DNA from: Bartonella rochalimae ATCC BAA-1498
GTDB lineage: Bacteria > Pseudomonadota > Alphaproteobacteria > Rhizobiales > Rhizobiaceae
Assembly (NCBI RefSeq): GCF_000706645.1
Contig: NZ_KL407337.1
Location: 312,320 to 376,319 of the forward strand
Direction: 5' to 3'
Length of the DNA: 64,000 nucleotides
The notes under the pieces: model-generated
Told to the model about the DNA's origin: nothing
Databases searched by the model: none
Seen by the model: only the letters and a program-made list of their open reading frames with translations
Translations under genes and position numbers: made by a program
Part shown: positions 30,962 through 41,315 of the stretch, piece after piece
Position numbering within the stretch: the first letter of the stretch is position 1
How the letters are laid out: every line of letters starts with the position of its first letter

Positions 30962-33238
30962 TTGGCTAAAAGCGAGAAAAAAACAAAATATTTTCAACTA
31001 TCTAATACTAAGAAGCTACCTAGTAAATCAGAAATTTTATCCTTTATCACTCATAATCCGAACCAATCGAGTAAACGAAAAGTTGCTAAAGCTTTTAACT
31101 TGAATAGTGATTCTCATATGTGGTTAAAAGATATATTGCGTAACTTAAAAGATAACTATGCAATACCAAAAAAACGTAAAAATTTAAGCATCAAAAAGGG
31201 ATTACCATCAATTACTTTAGTCAAAGTTAGTGCTCTTGATAAAGATGGTGACTTTATTGCAGAACCTCTTGAATGGCCCAATGATCCAAAGCCTAATATT
31301 CAAATTTCTTCTTCTCATCGCATAAGAGGAGCAAGCATTAGTATTGGAGATCACATCCTTGTAAAAATTTTTCGAAATAAAGTTTTGCAAAATCTTTCTT
31401 ATACAGGACGAATCATCCGCAAGATTGATAAGAAAAAAAGAAATATGCTTGGTATAGTGAGAGAATTAGAAAATGGCGAATGGCATATAGATCCCATAGA
31501 ACGTAAAAATAACGAGCTTATTATTGATATTTCTACGAACATAGATATTAAAGCTGGTGATCTTGTCGAAATTGAAATTAAAAATAGTACTAACTACAGA
31601 TTCAAACAAGCAAAAGTAAGAAATATTTTAGGGCACATTGATAATGAAACAAATCTTTCAATGATTGCCCTTATATCAAAAGAAATTCCTCATATTTTTC
31701 CCTCAGATGTCCTTGAACAAGCTGAAAATATAAAACCTGATAACGCTGTTAACCGCGAAGATTGGCGACAATTACCGTTTATTACAATTGACCCCCCAGA
31801 TGCAAAAGACCATGATGATGCAGTTTATGCAATAAAGGATGAAAGCCTTGCCAATAGCGGAGGTTGGATTATCATTGTCGCAATTGCGGATGTTTCTTGC
31901 TATATACAAACAGGAAGTATTCTAGATCAGGAAGCATTAAAACGAGGAAACTCTGTTTATTTTCCTGATCGTGTCGTACCAATGCTTCCAGAATGTATTT
32001 CTAATGATCGCTGTTCATTGCACGAAGGAAAAGATAGACCTGCACTAGCTGTTCGTATGATTTTTGATGCGAATGGAAACAAACGTAAACATAGTTTCCA
32101 TCGTATTGTAATGCGTACGGCAGCCAAATTATCCTATCAAGAAGTACAATGTGCAATTGAAGGAAAGACAAATAAAAAAACAGCTCCCTTACTTGAAAAC
32201 ATTTTACAACCATTATGGGGTGCTTATTCCTGCCTTAAAATTGCGCGCAATCACCGACAACCATTAGAATTAGAAATACCAGACAAAAAGATTATTCTTG
32301 ATCAAAATGGATACATTCAAGATGTTGTGATGTTATCTCATCTAGAAGCACATCGATTAATTGAAGAGTTCATGATACAAGCGAATGTTGCAGCTGCTGA
32401 AACATTAAAAGGACATCATCAACCTCTCATTTATCGTATTCATAGTAAGCCATCTCTTGCACAACAGGAAATGCTCCAGAACTTTCTTCAAAGTCTAGGA
32501 ATTTCACTTGCACGAGGAGCTGAACTTACATCAGCACAGCTTAATAATATTCTTACAAAAACTATGAATACGCAACAAGAGGAGTTAGTAAATCAGATTA
32601 TTTTGCGCTCACAATCTCAAGCCGAATATAGTCCTAAAAATATAGGCCACTTTGGTTTAAATCTGCCTAACTATACACATTTTACCTCACCAATTCGCCG
32701 TTATGCTGATTTAATTATTCATCGAGCGCTTATAAAAGCTCTGAAATTGGGTAATGATGGGCTCACAGATGAACAAGAGAAAAATTTTGCAAAAATCGCC
32801 ACTCAAATTTCTTTATACGAACGCCGCGCAATGATGGCAGAACGAGAAACTGTTGATCGACTTGTTGCACATTATTTAGCTAATAAAATTGGACACTCAT
32901 TTACAGCCCGTATTTCAGGAGTTACAAAAGCAGGTCTTTTTATCGCACTTGATAAATTAAATGCAGATGGTTTTGTGCCTATTTCTACACTTAAAAGTGA
33001 TTATTACTATTTTGACGAAGTACAGCATACCCTTATAGGAAAACGTAGCCGTAAATGTTATCAACTTGGTGATGTAGTCGAAGTAAAAATTTTAGAAGTC
33101 CAACCTTTTTCTGGTGCTTTATGTTTTGAAATGTTAACAAAACCTCGTCTCATAACTTCTTTACCTATCTCTTACCACAAAAATAAATCTATAGTGAAAA
33201 AACGCAATTATGTTTCTGATAAAAAAGATAACCTTTAA
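30962..33238 (+). CDS. rnr: Ribonuclease R
   Basis: This 758-residue 3'-5' exoribonuclease is processive on structured RNA. The RNB catalytic aspartates are in TIDPPDAKDHDDAVYA (about 276-291), the segment HFTSPIRRYADLIIHRAL is intact, and an S1 domain follows (about 650-730). It uses a TTG start 3 bp after the topA stop, so the two are cotranscribed. The N terminus carries the usual winged-helix region. Confidence 0.95.
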   Translation: MAKSEKKTKYFQLSNTKKLPSKSEILSFITHNPNQSSKRKVAKAFNLNSDSHMWLKDILRNLKDNYAIPKKRKNLSIKKGLPSITLVKVSALDKDGDFIAEPLEWPNDPKPNIQISSSHRIRGASISIGDHILVKIFRNKVLQNLSYTGRIIRKIDKKKRNMLGIVRELENGEWHIDPIERKNNELIIDISTNIDIKAGDLVEIEIKNSTNYRFKQAKVRNILGHIDNETNLSMIALISKEIPHIFPSDVLEQAENIKPDNAVNREDWRQLPFITIDPPDAKDHDDAVYAIKDESLANSGGWIIIVAIADVSCYIQTGSILDQEALKRGNSVYFPDRVVPMLPECISNDRCSLHEGKDRPALAVRMIFDANGNKRKHSFHRIVMRTAAKLSYQEVQCAIEGKTNKKTAPLLENILQPLWGAYSCLKIARNHRQPLELEIPDKKIILDQNGYIQDVVMLSHLEAHRLIEEFMIQANVAAAETLKGHHQPLIYRIHSKPSLAQQEMLQNFLQSLGISLARGAELTSAQLNNILTKTMNTQQEELVNQIILRSQSQAEYSPKNIGHFGLNLPNYTHFTSPIRRYADLIIHRALIKALKLGNDGLTDEQEKNFAKIATQISLYERRAMMAERETVDRLVAHYLANKIGHSFTARISGVTKAGLFIALDKLNADGFVPISTLKSDYYYFDEVQHTLIGKRSRKCYQLGDVVEVKILEVQPFSGALCFEMLTKPRLITSLPISYHKNKSIVKKRNYVSDKKDNL

Positions 33239-33790
33239 TAAAAGATCGCAAAATTAGAATTATATCTCTGCACACAAAGATTAAAAGCTATGATAAATCC
33301 ATAATAATATTTAATTTTAAAAACTAATTGATTGTTGATAACATTAGTATCAAATATTTTAAGCTTATTATACAAAAAGTTATTTAAGAAAAATCTTTAT
33401 TTTTAATATCTTTTTAAAAAGATGTCTTAATTTAAGAAGAACTATATAGCCAACATTTTTAAAGTAATGGATTATTTAAAAATCTCTTGTCATTTTATTA
33501 TTATTTGATGCATACTGTTTCTTTTTTTAGCTCTATATAATAAATTTCTATGATTCTCTTTTGATTAAGAAAAGGTCAAAAAATTTTACATTAAATATAT
33601 CATAAAATATGCAACATATAGATTTATCTACCTTTTATCATCTAAAAATCTACACAATTACCCCACAGACTATGTGCTACGCTGTAAATGCTATTTTTTT
33701 AATCGCAATTTTCTTTTTCTATTTTCAACAAAATTTATTACTAATCATATGATCCAAATATAACACTATAATTTTAATTAAACTCCCCTC
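33239..33790. other. AT-rich intergenic region
   Basis: This 552-bp gap between rnr and the MFS gene has many stops in every frame and no clear coding remnant. In several relatives small genes occur between rnr and rpmG, so it may be fully decayed DNA. I cannot identify a homologue. Confidence 0.5.
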
Positions 33791-34963
33791 ATGATGAACA
33801 AAACCTTCAACTTCCCAAATAGTTCTTTGCGTGCAATTATTGCCTCGATTACGACCATTGGTACTGTCGGTGTAGCATTAGGAATGGGAACACAACTTAT
33901 TTCGTTGCTAATGACTGAAAAAGGATTATCAAATAGTATCATCGGTTATAGTGGAGGAGTCGGAGGAATTGCAACAATTATTGCAGCTGCTCTAACTGCC
34001 CGAATCGCCTTACATTTCGGTGTCGTCGAATCAATATTGCTTATGATGATTATTGGTTCTCTAAGTTTTTTAGGATTCTATTTTTTTGAATCAATATGGA
34101 TTTGGTTTATTTTGCGATTTACACTACATTTCGCTATGACAATTATATTTATTCTATCAGAATTCTGGATTAATAATGCATCTCCACCTCACAGACGCAG
34201 TTTAGTAATTTCTATCTATGCTATTACTTTAGGTCTTGGATTTATTTTAGGCCCAATGCTGCTAGAAAAAATAGGAACACAAAATTTTATACCTTTTGGT
34301 GCCGGCTGCCTTCTTATTATAATTGCTATCATACCCCTTCTCTTTGCCTGGAAATTGAGCCCCAAATTTCAGAGTAAGGAAAATACGGCGTTTTTTTCAC
34401 ATATTTTACGTATTCCCACCTCAACAATAGCAGCACTTATTTATGGCGCTATACAAATGGGAACGTTAACACTTATAACACCTTTTAGCTTATCAATTGG
34501 ATATAATACAAATGAAACCATACATTTTATGGAAATTCTTGCTCTTGGTAATATTCTCCTTTTAATTCCTATCAGCCTCATAAGTGATTATTTAAAAGAT
34601 AAGCGCTATTCTCTTATAGGATGCGCTATTTTAGGATTGATTGGAACTCTCATTATACCGCAGATAGCAGAACATAAACTGATTTTGATGATTGATCTTT
34701 TCTTCCTTGGTGGAATACCAGCAGGTCTTTATACAATTGGCCTAGCACAACTTGGTGAATGCCTTAAAGGACAAGAGCTTGCTGCAGCTAATTCTGCTTT
34801 TATTTTTTGCTATGGAATTGGTATACTGATTGGACCAGCTATTATTGGTCAAACAATGGATATTTTAAAACCATTTGGTTTTTCTTTGGCAATTGCCTGT
34901 TTTTTTAGCTTATATATTATTTTAGTGCTTATTCAATTAATGAGAAAATCAAACAACTCTTGA
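33791..34963 (+). CDS. Major facilitator superfamily transporter
   Basis: This 390-residue inner-membrane protein has twelve predicted helices. Several loops carry MFS features: ALTARIALHFG between helices 2 and 3, and LISDYLKDKRYSLIG in the equivalent loop of the second half. It resembles the YcaD/YfkF-like family of small MFS exporters, but the substrate is unknown. It stands alone, with rpmG about 100 bp downstream. Confidence 0.87.
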   Translation: MMNKTFNFPNSSLRAIIASITTIGTVGVALGMGTQLISLLMTEKGLSNSIIGYSGGVGGIATIIAAALTARIALHFGVVESILLMMIIGSLSFLGFYFFESIWIWFILRFTLHFAMTIIFILSEFWINNASPPHRRSLVISIYAITLGLGFILGPMLLEKIGTQNFIPFGAGCLLIIIAIIPLLFAWKLSPKFQSKENTAFFSHILRIPTSTIAALIYGAIQMGTLTLITPFSLSIGYNTNETIHFMEILALGNILLLIPISLISDYLKDKRYSLIGCAILGLIGTLIIPQIAEHKLILMIDLFFLGGIPAGLYTIGLAQLGECLKGQELAAANSAFIFCYGIGILIGPAIIGQTMDILKPFGFSLAIACFFSLYIILVLIQLMRKSNNS

Positions 34964-35065
34964 CTTTTTGTAGAACATCCGTAGTGTCATATATAAAATG
35001 TAATTGCATCAAAAATAAATTTTGATAGCGAAGTAATATTATTTTACTATAATAGGACTCTTATT

Positions 35066-35233
35066 ATGGCTAAGGCAGCAACTATTAAGATTAAGCTTTT
35101 ATCAACTGCAGATACTGGCTTTTTCTATGTAACAAAGAAAAATAGCCGCACAATGACAGATAAAATGAGTAAACGCAAATATGACCCAATTGTTAAAAAG
35201 CATGTTGATTTTAAAGAAACAAAAATTAAATAA
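35066..35233 (+). CDS. rpmG: 50S ribosomal protein L33
   Basis: This 55-residue protein begins [20 protein letters not shown] and ends in [14 protein letters not shown] lies about 10 bases before the ATG. The alphaproteobacterial L33 lacks the zinc cysteines seen in some Gram-positive paralogues, as here. It is a component of the large ribosomal subunit. Confidence 0.95.
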   Translation: MAKAATIKIKLLSTADTGFFYVTKKNSRTMTDKMSKRKYDPIVKKHVDFKETKIK

Positions 35234-35499
35234 TTAGTCTTTCGTTTAAATTATTAAAATTAAGAATGCCGTGTAAATAAAAACGCAGAATATATTGCAG
35301 TGTTCTTGATAATTTGGCTTTTTTACAAAAGCTCTTTTATTATTAACCCCCTAATAAAAAAGGGGAACGTGATTGTATTCTTTTAAGATAAATGTCTAGC
35401 TTTTCTAGCTAAAGTCTCAACCTTTATTTTGCAAAAATTCATTACTCACAGCAGTCTCAAAGAGTGATATATTACTAAGTGCATTAGTTATATAAACTA

Positions 35500-36110
35500 T
35501 CTTGATCAATACAAACCTAAGTACTCATAATTAATTATTATTGGAAAATAATTATTTAATCTTCTCACTGACGCTGCATTTTCCGATATCAATCATCTTC
35601 CACGTGTTAGTCATATAAAATAATTAGCAAGTATTCTTTCAGACCCTCAAGCTACCTATAATGATAAATTTGTTGCTTAAAGGCAAATATATTCTCAAGA
35701 AGTTCTTTCTATGTGTCAATATATCAGAATAGCAATCATCATAGGTAAAAAAGGACATTGTATATGGACTGATGGAAATGATATTAGATCTTTTATCAGA
35801 AGGAATTTTAAGCGCCTATATACGTAAAATTTGCGCTATTCGCAAATTGTTTCTCTTTGTTCGATGAACAAAAATACATAAATAATCTACCTGATCAGAT
35901 TGATATTTATGCCCAAGAGAAGACTTATATAAGTTTTTATTTATGCTTAAAGGAGCTGGATCTACAAATAAAACTTTATCAAATACTCCACCTTTACTAT
36001 CACATAATCATTTAATTAACTTTCTATAGGATAAAATTCATAGATGAGAAACAGCAGCCTGTCTTCCCTACCATCTTGCTATTGTATATATTTATTTATA
36101 GATAGAGCAT
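35500..36110 (+). pseudogene. Class I fumarate hydratase, decayed N-terminal part
   Basis: Broken pieces of an iron-sulfur (class I) fumarase lie in order on the plus strand. From 35561 one frame reads LLTDAAFSDINHLPR, then LASILSDPQATYNDKFVA, MCQ, IIIGKKGH and IWTDGND. TAA stops fall in this frame at 35621, 35678 and 35825. After a frame change come NLRYSQIVSL, LPDQIDIYAQE, LKGAGSTNKT and ETAACLPYHLAIV. These match the conserved fumarase segments MCQDTGTA, NLRYSQ, KGGGSANKT and GTAACPPYHIA in sequence and spacing. The C-terminal half is gone. It cannot make an enzyme. Confidence 0.85.
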
Positions 36111-36202
36111 AATGAATATTTTTCAAAATGAAACAGTTATTACAAATTACCAGTATTTTATCTTAACTCATCCCATAAATATATTGTTACAATTTTTATC
36201 TC

Positions 36203-36769
36203 ATGAAAATAAATAATTCTCCTTCTAATCCGAATATTTTTAGCAAAAAACTTATTATTTTCAGTATTGTTATAATAAATATTGTTCTTATTCATGGAAC
36301 AATTTATTCGAGATGTACTGCAGCACAAATCAATAACATAATTTCTGTTCCCCAAAAATCTATAAAAGGTAAGGCATTGGTCATTGATGGTGATTCAATT
36401 AAGATTTCTGATAACATAATTCGACTTGCAGGAATCGATGCTCCTGAACTCAATCAATTTTGCGGCATAAAAAAAGAACGCTACGCATGCGGCTTGCAAG
36501 CAAAAAAAAAATTAGAAAAACTTATAGCTCATCAATCTGTTACATGTTACTGGTCTAAAAAAGACAACTATCATCGTATTCTTGCCATATGTAGAACAAA
36601 AAAAGTTAATAACATTAACGCAGCAATGGTACGCAATGGTTGGGCTGTCAGTTTTTATAACTATCCTAAAGAAGAACAAAAAGCTAAAAGACAAAAAAAA
36701 GGAATATGGCAGTCAAGTTTTCAAAATCCGCAAGAATGGCGTAAAACTCATCCCCGCATAAAAAAATAA
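36203..36769 (+). CDS. Exported thermonuclease family (SNase-like) protein
   Basis: This 188-residue protein has a basic start then a hydrophobic segment (about 15-34) that reads as a signal peptide or anchor. The staphylococcal-nuclease fold follows: VIDGDSIKI, then IRLAGIDAPELNQFC with Arg74 and Glu82, then YHRILAIC with Arg125. These correspond to the catalytic residues of the family. It should act outside the cytoplasm as a calcium-dependent nuclease. It is followed 48 bp later by a DNA-glycosylase-like gene. Confidence 0.87.
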   Translation: MKINNSPSNPNIFSKKLIIFSIVIINIVLIHGTIYSRCTAAQINNIISVPQKSIKGKALVIDGDSIKISDNIIRLAGIDAPELNQFCGIKKERYACGLQAKKKLEKLIAHQSVTCYWSKKDNYHRILAICRTKKVNNINAAMVRNGWAVSFYNYPKEEQKAKRQKKGIWQSSFQNPQEWRKTHPRIKK

Positions 36770-36817
36770 AGTAATCTCTTTATTCCATAAAAATATCTTT
36801 TTAATTTCTTATTTATT

Positions 36818-37453
36818 ATGAATAAAAAACAATGTGAGCATATTATAAAATTAGAAAAAGATATTCATTCTTGCCGTGTTTGTATCAAACATCCACATTA
36901 TCTTCCTCCCCTTCCCCATGAACCAAGGCCTGTTGTCTATTTATCTAATACTGCTTCTATTGCAATTGCAGGTCAAGCACCAGGATTGCGTGTGCATGAA
37001 AGTTTGATCCCTTTCAATGATTGTTCTGGCGTAAGATTACGTAATTGGCTCGGTGTAACCAGTGATGAATTTTACAATAGATCTCTATTTGCTATTGTTC
37101 CTATGGGATTTTGTTTTCCTGGCTATGCCCCAAATAAATCTGATTTGCCTCCAAGAAATGAATGTCAAGAAATATGGCATGAAAAAGTATTTCAGGCTAT
37201 GCCGCAAATAAAACTTGTTCTTGCTGTTGGAAGTTATGCGCACAAATGGCATATCACAAACCTAAAATATAAAACTGTCTCGGAAACCGTCAGTGATTGG
37301 AAAAACATACTATCCATACGTCAACCTCGAGGATATAATGTTATGCCTTTACCCCACCCATCATGGCGAAATACTTTTTGGTTAAAAAAACACCCATGGT
37401 TTAATGATGAGCTTATTGTACATCTTCGCTGTTTAGTCCGTAAATTCTTATGA
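36818..37453 (+). CDS. Uracil-DNA glycosylase family protein
   Basis: This 211-residue protein carries IAIAGQAPGLRVHESLIPF, corresponding to motif A of the UDG superfamily (GQAPG), and LPHPSWRNTFW, corresponding to the C-terminal HPS motif. PMGFCFPG lies between. An N-terminal CRVC pair is present, but the full four-cysteine iron-sulfur set of family 4 enzymes is not obvious. Removal of a damaged base is the family role. Activity on uracil is not certain. Confidence 0.8.
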   Translation: MNKKQCEHIIKLEKDIHSCRVCIKHPHYLPPLPHEPRPVVYLSNTASIAIAGQAPGLRVHESLIPFNDCSGVRLRNWLGVTSDEFYNRSLFAIVPMGFCFPGYAPNKSDLPPRNECQEIWHEKVFQAMPQIKLVLAVGSYAHKWHITNLKYKTVSETVSDWKNILSIRQPRGYNVMPLPHPSWRNTFWLKKHPWFNDELIVHLRCLVRKFL

Positions 37454-38119
37454 ATTTGATAGTATATTAATTTTTTATCAAATTAGTTAACTTTAATAAA
37501 GTTTATAGCCCCTATAAACAATGTAAGGAATTATCAATATCAAATATAATAAATTAATCATGATAGCTTTATAATATAGAGCTGAGTTCACCATGCATAA
37601 AGCAGCATTCTTTATCTAATATTGTAACATCTAATATCCCAGTGAAATTGTTAATAAAAGCTCTACTTAACTAAAATGCTATTATTTAATTTGAATAGCA
37701 TCTAATCTTAAATATGAATTCACTAAAAGAAGATTTGAAATTTATAACCTATAAGATTATTACCTAATTGTATTAATAGCCACTAGTAAAGCTAATATAC
37801 TCAGCATATGTTGAAATAATTAATAATCACTAAAACTCCAACTGATACGTTCTAAGTTTAGATATCATAAAATCTGCAATTCAGTCTTGATATCCTTTTT
37901 AAAAACTGAAAAATATCAAATCAACTAACTCAAATGAAAAAAGTAATCTGAGATATCGATTTTTAAAAATTATACCATCAAAATATTATGCGAAAAAATG
38001 AACGATTTTAGGAAACTTGAATTTTATAGTTTAATAAAGTTTTTATTTTCTAGAAAATTATATTTTTAAAGTTGTTTAATATTTATGATCACATTCTTAC
38101 TTTTTAATACTCAGTTTTT
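37454..38119. other. AT-rich intergenic region
   Basis: This 666-bp gap, between a plus-strand gene and the end of cobT, is dense in stops in all frames. I see no tRNA, strong hairpin or protein remnant that I can name. Confidence 0.5.
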
Positions 38120-39109
38120 CTACTCAGACGGTCCCATTTGCGTATGAACTAAGACGGCCGCTTTAACAATACCAGCTGCTATAGCTGCACCTGTTCCCTC
38201 ACCAAGACACATGTCTAAATCCAAAAGTGGTTCTTTCCCAATTTTTTCTAAAAGTTTACGATGAGCTGTTTCAGAAGAAACATGCCCAACAAGTGTATGA
38301 TCAAGAGAACTTGGATTTATTTTATATAGCACTGCTGCTGCTGCTGTCGCTATAAACCCATCTAAAATAACTGGAATTTTTTCCATTCTTGCAGCTAAAA
38401 TAGCCCCTACCATAGCAGCAATCTCACGCCCTCCTAAGCGACGCATAATTTCAAAAGGATCATTTAAATAGTTCTTGTGTAAAGAGACTGCTGTTTTTAC
38501 AGCCATAACCTTGCGCTGATAAAATTCTCCTACAGCTCCCATACCAGATCCGACCCATTCCTCAGCTTCTCCACCAAACAAAGCAAGACATAAAGCTGAA
38601 GCTATAGTCGTATTGCCTATTCCCATCTCTCCAACACATAAGAGATCTGTTCCTCCGGCTATTGATTCCATTCCAAATGCCATTGTTGCGGCTGCACTGC
38701 GCTCATCCATTGCCGCATCTTTTGTAATATTCATTGTTGGATATTCTAATGCCAAATCATATATTTTCAATCCAAGATCATAAGCTACACAAATCTGATT
38801 GATCGCAGCACAACCTGTTGTAAAATTTTGTACCATCTGTTGTGTCATAGATTGTGGAAATGGTGTAACACCCTCATCAGTAACCCCATGATTGCCAGAA
38901 AAAATAGCAACTAGAGGCTTCATTATAATTGGTTTTTCTTCTCCTCTCCAACCCGCATACCAAACTGCAATACCTTCCAATTTTCCTAGTGCACCCTTTG
39001 TTTTCACTAATTGTGCCTGCCGTTTTTTTGCTAAAGTTATTGTAAATTCATCAGCAATAGGTAAATTTATTAATAAAGCACGAAAATCATCAAATGGCCT
39101 AGCAATCAT
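38120..39109 (-). CDS. cobT: Nicotinate-nucleotide--dimethylbenzimidazole phosphoribosyltransferase
   Basis: This 329-residue enzyme activates dimethylbenzimidazole as the lower ligand of cobalamin. GNHGVTDEGVTPFPQSMT, CVGEMGIGNTTIASAL and the C-terminal LGEGTGAAIA (with the catalytic glutamate) are conserved. The gene is called cobU in rhizobial naming. No other cobalamin gene is in the window. It may serve corrinoid remodelling or be part of a pathway encoded elsewhere. Confidence 0.93.
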   Translation of the reverse strand: MIARPFDDFRALLINLPIADEFTITLAKKRQAQLVKTKGALGKLEGIAVWYAGWRGEEKPIIMKPLVAIFSGNHGVTDEGVTPFPQSMTQQMVQNFTTGCAAINQICVAYDLGLKIYDLALEYPTMNITKDAAMDERSAAATMAFGMESIAGGTDLLCVGEMGIGNTTIASALCLALFGGEAEEWVGSGMGAVGEFYQRKVMAVKTAVSLHKNYLNDPFEIMRRLGGREIAAMVGAILAARMEKIPVILDGFIATAAAAVLYKINPSSLDHTLVGHVSSETAHRKLLEKIGKEPLLDLDMCLGEGTGAAIAAGIVKAAVLVHTQMGPSE

Positions 39110-39457
39110 GAAAATACCTTTTCGAATCTACAATATATAATTAGAACTTTTTTTACAGATAGGATATAAATAATTTATTGTTTTTTTTTCATATTACAAA
39201 TGTAAGATGCGCCACTTAATAAGTATCTAGGATGATAGAGAGCAAATGTTGAAACTCTTTTAAAAGATGAAACTGATATATCGCTGTATACAATTATTGC
39301 AGTAAACTTTTACATTTTTTAACCTTTAACAAAGATTAACTCTGATCAACTAAGATATTTATTTTATCTCTTTCTTGAAGAACTGCAATTTTCTAATAAT
39401 TATTCATAAATTATAACTTAATTTATTATATAATATTAAAATATTGATCAAATTATC
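39110..39457. other. AT-rich intergenic region
   Basis: This 348-bp stretch lies between cobT and dusA, both on the minus strand. No coding remnant or RNA gene is visible. It should hold the cobT promoter. Confidence 0.5.
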
Positions 39458-40453
39458 TTAACTGATAGCAGCAAAAGCTTCTTTTAAAATACGCACATTA
39501 GCATCCGTCTTTGTTGCATTATGTGATAATATTTGTCGCCATCGTCGTGCACCATCACGCCCTTGAAACAAACCAATCATATGTCGTGTAATATGAGAAA
39601 GACGTCCTCCTGAAGCTATATGTTTGGCGGTGTAATCACACATAGCATTAATAAGATCATAATCACTAAGATTATTCTGCGGTTCACCATATATTTCAGA
39701 ATCAATAAGGTTCAGCCAAATAGGATTATGATAAACTTGTCGTCCAACCATAGCGGCATCACATGATCTTAAGTGCTCTTTAATTTCACTAATTGATTTT
39801 ATTCCGCCATTTAATCCAATAAAATTATTTTTATATTTACGCTTTAAATTATAAACCCTTTTATAATTAAGTGGTGGAATATCACGATTTTCTTTTGGAC
39901 TTAATCCTTTTAACCACGCTTTGCGTGCATGTACCCATAGCGCATCACAGCCAGCATTCCATACACGATCAGCTAAAAAGTCTAAAGCCAATTTTTCATC
40001 CTGATCATCTACACCAATACGACATTTAACAGTCACAGCTATAGTAACAGTTCGTTTCATCTCTTCTACAGCTCGCGCTACAATATCAGGATGCAACATT
40101 AAACAAGCACCAAATATACCTGCCTGAACACGATCTGATGGACAACCAACATTTAAGTTAATTTCGTCATAACCAAAGTCTTCGGCAATACGTGCAGCTT
40201 CTGCCAATTTTTTTGGATCTGATCCTCCTAATTGTATTGCAATTGGATGTTCTTCATCACTGAAAGCCAATAATTTTTTACGGATACCGTAAATCACAGT
40301 ATCAGCTACGAACATTTCAGTATAAAGCAACGCCTTTTTCGTCAAAAGACGATAAAAAAATCTGCAATGCTGATCTGTCCAACCCAACATTGGTGCCACA
40401 GCAAATTTTACTAATGGTGGAGAATGATAAAATGTCATAGGAATATTATTCAT
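39458..40453 (-). CDS. dusA: tRNA-dihydrouridine(20/20a) synthase DusA
   Basis: This 331-residue FMN enzyme reduces uridines in the D-loop of tRNAs. VAPMLGWTDQHCRFFYRLL (about 18-36) and LNVGCPSDRVQAGIFGACLM with the active cysteine identify DusA. TVKCRIGVDD and GGIKSISEIKEHL follow. The start at 40453 gives a normal length. It is monocistronic. Confidence 0.94.
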   Translation of the reverse strand: MNNIPMTFYHSPPLVKFAVAPMLGWTDQHCRFFYRLLTKKALLYTEMFVADTVIYGIRKKLLAFSDEEHPIAIQLGGSDPKKLAEAARIAEDFGYDEINLNVGCPSDRVQAGIFGACLMLHPDIVARAVEEMKRTVTIAVTVKCRIGVDDQDEKLALDFLADRVWNAGCDALWVHARKAWLKGLSPKENRDIPPLNYKRVYNLKRKYKNNFIGLNGGIKSISEIKEHLRSCDAAMVGRQVYHNPIWLNLIDSEIYGEPQNNLSDYDLINAMCDYTAKHIASGGRLSHITRHMIGLFQGRDGARRWRQILSHNATKTDANVRILKEAFAAIS

Positions 40454-41089
40454 ATATCTCTATTATTATTTTATTAAGCAAACAAATAACCTCCCCTTCC
40501 TCTCCTCCTCATATAGATATTTTATTCTCTCTCATTGCTGAAAAAATAAAACATATAACTTCTTATTTGATGATTTATCTTTTTTCTAAAATAATTTTTG
40601 AATCTATATATATATCCGCATATCTAGTTTTTCTCATTAATCAACTAATATATCTTAAATAGTAAAATTCAATGTTATGATTCAACATATTTCATAAAAT
40701 ATATAGTATTTTAAAATATCTCTAATTTATAAGATTTTGTAAGTGAAAATTGAGAATACTATTTTCAATAGAATCTATCTAACTTTTTGGAAAACATCTA
40801 TAATTTGATACATCTAATAATGCATAAAATTTTATTTATATAAAATATGTAAAGAGCACCACCACACCAATATCACTTTTTCATATGCTTACTGGCACGG
40901 TAGGTAAAATCATAGAATACAAAATGAAAACCAGAATTATGCTGATGAAAAGCCTTTTTATATCTAACACAATGCTTCAAAGGATATTATCAAAACTATA
41001 TAGATTAAATAAAGTAGTGTGGAAAAAAAATTCTAGCATTCATTCCAAAGAAAAATATTATATTTCAATATGTTAAATACAAAAAACGG
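40454..41089. other. AT-rich intergenic region
   Basis: This 636-bp gap separates dusA from tRNA-Thr. A 63-codon frame inside it has no recognisable motif and a composition like the surrounding DNA, so I do not call it. No other feature is visible. Confidence 0.5.
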
Positions 41090-41162
<73 letters not shown>

Positions 41163-41315
41163 ACATTATATTGGAAATAGCATAAACTTACAAAAAGGCA
41201 AATAAAAAATTATGAATGTGATTTACTATTGAAAGATATATCTAAGCCAAATTAATCGGATGTGTATTATAATATGCCTATATTGATAAACAAGTATTGT
41301 TTATAAATTTACTCC

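Noticed and set aside
40885-41076. A 63-codon plus-strand frame before tRNA-Thr
   Set aside because: It has no recognisable motif, no convincing ribosome-binding site and a composition like surrounding intergenic DNA.
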